A stretch of DNA of 8,257 nucleotides, from NCBI GenBank assembly GCA_002373755.1, contig DFJU01000004.1, forward strand, positions 1 through 8,257, written 5' to 3'. This stretch comes from Bacteroidales bacterium UBA3663. Its GTDB lineage: Bacteria; Bacteroidota; Bacteroidia; Bacteroidales; UBA3663. Shown here in pieces: positions 5,120 to 8,257 of the stretch (positions are counted from its first letter, which is position 1; each line of letters begins with the position of its first letter). The translations under genes were made by a program, and so were the position numbers. A model generated the notes under the pieces. The model was not told where the DNA came from, did not search any database, and saw only the letters and a list, made by a program, of their open reading frames with translations.

Positions 5120-5959
5120 ATGTCTAAATCCAAGGTACTTTTCATCAACACAGAAGTGATGCCATACTTGCCAGAGTCGCGTATGGCCAAGATTGGGCGC
5201 CAGCTCCCACAAGGCATTCAGGAGGCCGGACACGAAATCCGCACCTTCATGCCACGCTTCGGTGTCATCAACGAACGTCGCAACCAGTTGCACGAAGTAA
5301 TCCGTCTGTCGGGCATGAACCTCATCATCAACGAGACCGACCATCCGCTCATCATCAAGGTGGCCAGTATCCAGGCTGCAAGGATGCAGGTTTACTTCAT
5401 CGACAACGACGACTATTTCACCCACCGCGAACTGTTCGCCGACCGTCGTGGCAGCGAATACGAAGACAACGGCGAACGTGCCTACTTCTTCGCACGCGGC
5501 GTGGCCGAAACCATCCGCAAGCTCCATTGGACGCCAGATGTCATCTATTGCCAGGGCTGGTTCGCAAGCTTTGCGCCATTGCTCATCAAGAAGCACTACG
5601 GCGACGATCCATGCTTCCGCAACTGCAAGATTGTGACGGCATTGTACAGCAACAACTTCGAAAAGCCGCTCAGTGCCAACCTGGCGCAGACCATCAAGTG
5701 CGAGGGCATCACGAAGAACGACTTGGCCGAAGTACGCGAAAAGCAGGTTACCCACACGATGCTCTGCCGCCTTGGCATCAAGTTCAGCGACGGCGTGATT
5801 GTGACCGATGCCGGCATCGCACCCGAACTGGTCGATTACGCCAACGAGCAGGGCAAGAAGGTGCTGATGGCAGCCGATGAAGAATTGAACATCGAGAAGT
5901 ACGACACCTTCTTCAACGAAATTGCTGCTGCCGACGAGGCAGCCAAACAAGAAGTTTGA
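5120..5959 (+). CDS. Glycogen/starch synthase-like protein, GT5 N-terminal domain only
   Basis: The 279-residue protein matches the N-terminal Rossmann half of GT5 glycogen synthases: KVLFINTEVMPYLPESRMAKIGRQLPQ at the start, MPRFG, a DNDDYF..RRGSEYEDNGERAYFFARGVAE block (95-130), and DVIYCQGWFASFAPLLIKKHY (140-160). The C-terminal half of the GT-B fold, needed in GlgA (~470-500 residues), is absent. The ADP-glucose-binding K-x-G-G (KTGGL) is replaced by PESRM. The HDWHT-type active-site segment is replaced by QGWFAS (145-150). Automatic pipelines name such proteins glycogen synthase, but a catalytic role is doubtful. Regulation or sugar-nucleotide sensing is possible. The stop is a true TGA followed 18 bp later by the DUF4270 gene, so this is not a recent truncation. 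The same gene pair is, as I recall, common across Bacteroidota, often near panC/panD, which are not seen here. Confidence 0.82.
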   Translation: MSKSKVLFINTEVMPYLPESRMAKIGRQLPQGIQEAGHEIRTFMPRFGVINERRNQLHEVIRLSGMNLIINETDHPLIIKVASIQAARMQVYFIDNDDYFTHRELFADRRGSEYEDNGERAYFFARGVAETIRKLHWTPDVIYCQGWFASFAPLLIKKHYGDDPCFRNCKIVTALYSNNFEKPLSANLAQTIKCEGITKNDLAEVREKQVTHTMLCRLGIKFSDGVIVTDAGIAPELVDYANEQGKKVLMAADEELNIEKYDTFFNEIAAADEAAKQEV

Positions 5960-5977
5960 TCCATAAAAGATAACTTG

Positions 5978-7696
5978 ATGAAACAGCTTACGGGCCGCGC
6001 AGTCATTGCGGCTTTATGCGTTATTGTTTCGACCATCTCATGCAGCGACAACCTGAGCGAAATCGGCTCATCGGTACGTCCCGACACGGATGGCATCACG
6101 ATCAAGACCACCTCGTTCGAGGTTCCACTCCAGACCGTTTACCGCGATTCGATCTACGTCCGCACAGGCTATCCGTTGCTTGGCGCAATCACCGACCCCT
6201 ATCTGGGCGACCTGAACGCCGGCTATCTGGCCCAGTTCTACGCGAACAAAGAGACGTCGCTCGACATCTACAGCAGCGCTGACTCGCTCACGTTCGGCAT
6301 CCTGCGCACGTCGCTCATCAGCGAACTGGAAAAAGAGGAACCCGGCCAGTGGGATCCCGACGGATTCTACACGTCGCGCTACGACTCGCTGGTGGGCAAC
6401 TGCATCGACTCGATGACCATCCGCATCTACTACGAGTCGTACTACGGCGATTCGCTCACCCCGATGCAGGTCAGCATCTACAGCCTGAACTCCGACGTCG
6501 ATTTTGAATCGTTGCCCGAAACGGACTTCTACAGCAACAACGACTTCAGCGGCATGTACAGCCAGGACAACCTGCTCGGCAGCAAGGCCTACACCGCAGC
6601 CAACCGCGAACTGAGCGACTCGCTGCGCAGCCTGAGCGGCTACATGCATTACATCGAAGTCAAGCTGGACGACGTCTATAAAGACCAGTTCCTGCGCATC
6701 GCCACACAGGCTGCAATTGCCCGCGACACACTCAACCCACGTCACACACAGTTCACCGACATCTTCGCCGACCAGAGCACCTTGCGCTCGCAGTGGTTGT
6801 CGGGCGTGTGCGTCAAACCGACCTTCGGCGACGGCTCGCTCATCAAGGTCTATTACACCGCCATCTACCTGTTCTACAGCTCCTATCACCGCTACACGAT
6901 CGATGGCACAATCCTGCGTAACGCGGCCGACGACGGCGACTCGACCTACATCTCAAACCACGTGAAGTACATCGCCGTGACGCCCGATGTCATCCAGATG
7001 ACCGGACTGGACTACAACGACAGCCGCAAGGCCGAACGATTGTCCTACACCGACACGGCCTACATCTCGTCGCCTCAGGGCTACTACGCGACCATCGACA
7101 TGCCGGTTGGCAAAATCATCGGCACAATGATGTCCGACGAGGCACGCAAAGACTCGAGCTACTTCCTCAACGCCGCCAACTTCTACCTGAAGGCATACAA
7201 GCCCAAAGGCTACGAACTGAGCAGCACACCGGCACCGACATTGCTCATGGTGCAGGAAGACTCGGTCAACACCTACTTCGAGGAAGGCATGTTGCCCAAC
7301 AGCGTCACATCGTGCTACGCGACCTACACCTGCGACTCGGTGCCCAACGACAACTACAACGACCCATCGCAGGGCGTCTATTACTACGGATTCGGCAACA
7401 TCAACTCCGTAATCATGGGTCTGGCCGCCAACCATGGCTGGAGCAAGGACAAGATTCAGAGCGTTGAAGACTGGGAAAAACTGTTGCGCGCCAACGGCAA
7501 ACTTACAGCCGACCAGACCATCGACGACTACACCGTGCGAATGGCCCTATTGCCAGTCGATGTGACAACCAACTCGACCTACGGCACACTGTTGTCGGTA
7601 TCGAACTACATTCTGCCAACAATCGTACGACTCTGGAACGGCAATGAAAGCCAGAAAATCCAGATGATATACACGCTGGAGGGCAGCAGCGAATAA
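5978..7696 (+). CDS. DUF4270-family lipoprotein
   Basis: The 572-residue protein has a lipoprotein signal: positively charged start MKQLTGR, a hydrophobic core [10 protein letters not shown], and lipobox STISC with the modified cysteine at residue 22. SDN follows, an acidic start that could favour surface export in Bacteroidota. The mature start ([62 protein letters not shown]) is the DUF4270 pattern: metal-free, Tyr/Ser/Asp-rich, beta-type. The function of the family is unknown. I chose the ATG at 5978. A TTG one codon earlier is in frame but not needed. It lies 18 bp after the GT5-like gene and 31 bp before leuA, so it is likely in the same transcript. The GT5-like/DUF4270 pairing recurs in the phylum and points to a shared task at the cell envelope, though this is inference. 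Confidence 0.85.
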   Translation: MKQLTGRAVIAALCVIVSTISCSDNLSEIGSSVRPDTDGITIKTTSFEVPLQTVYRDSIYVRTGYPLLGAITDPYLGDLNAGYLAQFYANKETSLDIYSSADSLTFGILRTSLISELEKEEPGQWDPDGFYTSRYDSLVGNCIDSMTIRIYYESYYGDSLTPMQVSIYSLNSDVDFESLPETDFYSNNDFSGMYSQDNLLGSKAYTAANRELSDSLRSLSGYMHYIEVKLDDVYKDQFLRIATQAAIARDTLNPRHTQFTDIFADQSTLRSQWLSGVCVKPTFGDGSLIKVYYTAIYLFYSSYHRYTIDGTILRNAADDGDSTYISNHVKYIAVTPDVIQMTGLDYNDSRKAERLSYTDTAYISSPQGYYATIDMPVGKIIGTMMSDEARKDSSYFLNAANFYLKAYKPKGYELSSTPAPTLLMVQEDSVNTYFEEGMLPNSVTSCYATYTCDSVPNDNYNDPSQGVYYYGFGNINSVIMGLAANHGWSKDKIQSVEDWEKLLRANGKLTADQTIDDYTVRMALLPVDVTTNSTYGTLLSVSNYILPTIVRLWNGNESQKIQMIYTLEGSSE

Positions 7697-7727
7697 ACCG
7701 CAATCAAAAACAAAAAATAAGAAAGTT

Positions 7728-8257
7728 ATGGCTGAACGTCTTTACATCTTCGACACCACATTACGTGATGGAGAACAAGTGCCAGGATGCCAGCTCAACA
7801 CCGTGGAGAAAATCCAGGTGGCAAAGCAGCTGGAGCAATTAGGCGTTGACGTCATCGAAGCTGGATTCCCAATTTCCAGTCCAGGCGACTTCAATTCCGT
7901 AGTAGAAATCTCTAAGGCTGTCACATGGCCTACAATCTGCGCCCTTACACGCGCCGTAGAGAAGGACATTGACTGCGCAGCCGAAGCCCTTAAATTCGCA
8001 AAGCATAAACGAATCCATACAGGCATCGGCACCAGCGACAGCCACATCAAATACAAGTTCAACAGCACCCGCGAGGAAATCATCGAACGTGCCGTGGCTG
8101 CCGTCAAGTATGCCCGCAACAAGGTCGATGAGGTCGAATTCTATGCCGAGGATGCCGGCCGTACCGAAAACGAATACTTGGCCAAGGTGGTCCAGGCCGT
8201 GGTCAATGCCGGCGCAAAAATCATCAACATTCCCGACACGACGGGCTACTGTCTGCC
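7728..8257 (+). CDS. leuA: 2-isopropylmalate synthase, N-terminal part (runs off right edge)
   Basis: The enzyme condenses acetyl-CoA with 2-oxoisovalerate, the committed step of leucine synthesis in the cytoplasm. The window holds 176 full codons of about 500. They include the DRE-TIM metallolyase signature [12 protein letters not shown] (9-20, metal ligand D14 and R13), [27 protein letters not shown] (His and Lys of the HxxxK type), [11 protein letters not shown] and INIPDTTGY. All match LeuA closely, better than homocitrate or citramalate synthases. The later metal-binding His-x-His segment lies past the edge. The start ATG follows AAGAAAG at 7720-7726. The gap to the DUF4270 stop is 31 bp, without a visible promoter or terminator. 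leuA is therefore probably read together with the upstream genes, although it may also head a leu operon to the right. Confidence 0.94.
   Translation, partial: MAERLYIFDTTLRDGEQVPGCQLNTVEKIQVAKQLEQLGVDVIEAGFPISSPGDFNSVVEISKAVTWPTICALTRAVEKDIDCAAEALKFAKHKRIHTGIGTSDSHIKYKFNSTREEIIERAVAAVKYARNKVDEVEFYAEDAGRTENEYLAKVVQAVVNAGAKIINIPDTTGYCL

Noticed and set aside
5078..5950. Long minus-strand open frame of 290 codons opposite the GT5-like gene
   Set aside because: It mirrors the plus-strand gene codon for codon. The plus frame has family-typical protein motifs and a promoter, while the antisense product resembles no known family.
5975..5977. TTG start one codon before the DUF4270 ATG
   Set aside because: The ATG at 5978 gives the same protein and is the better start. 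Neither has a strong Shine-Dalgarno site.
6068..6889. Long minus-strand open frame of 273 codons opposite the DUF4270 gene
   Set aside because: Its Val/Ala/Gly-rich product is typical of the complement of a GC-rich Tyr/Asp/Ser coding frame. The plus frame has a lipoprotein signal and family motifs.

Overview
The window looks like chromosomal DNA of a Bacteroidota bacterium, most likely order Bacteroidales. The evidence is a short glycogen-synthase-like protein followed by a DUF4270 lipoprotein, a pair characteristic of that phylum. In addition, several genes are preceded by TAnnTTTG, the Bacteroidetes -7 promoter element, and purine-rich Shine-Dalgarno sites are mostly weak. The DNA is moderately GC-rich inside genes and AT-rich between them. 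I saw no rRNA, tRNA, CRISPR array, transposase or phage gene.

Left part (1-1969, all on the minus strand): the two-gene pathway from GDP-mannose to GDP-L-fucose. gmd (GDP-mannose 4,6-dehydratase) is upstream and fcl (GDP-L-fucose synthase, cut by the window edge) is downstream. Between them sits a 402-bp GxxExxY-family gene (putative PD-(D/E)XK nuclease fold). It is bounded on both sides by ~38-bp imperfect inverted repeats built from ~10-bp ACACGGAAA-like units. This compact ~490-bp package is the most unusual structure in the window and looks like an inserted cassette.

Middle part (2074-4763, minus strand): a nitrogen-acquisition block. A putative outer-membrane porin with its own promoter is followed by glnK (P-II signalling protein) and amtB (ammonium channel), which lie 7 bp apart. 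A 14-bp-stem hairpin 35 bp past amtB is its probable terminator. The GlnK T-loop and nucleotide-binding residues deviate from the enterobacterial pattern.

Divergent intergenic region (4652-5119): AT-rich, with one predicted promoter facing each way and several inverted repeats. One lies in the porin leader and one overlaps the upstream promoter region of the glycogen-synthase-like gene.

Right part (5079-8257, plus strand): a tightly spaced run of a GT5-like protein (N-terminal domain only, with the usual catalytic motifs replaced), a DUF4270 lipoprotein, and leuA (2-isopropylmalate synthase, cut by the right edge). Gaps of 18 and 31 bp suggest co-transcription.

No complete new multi-gene system is evident. 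The strongest leads are the inverted-repeat-flanked GxxExxY cassette, the apparently non-catalytic GT5-like/DUF4270 pair, and the porin-glnK-amtB association.
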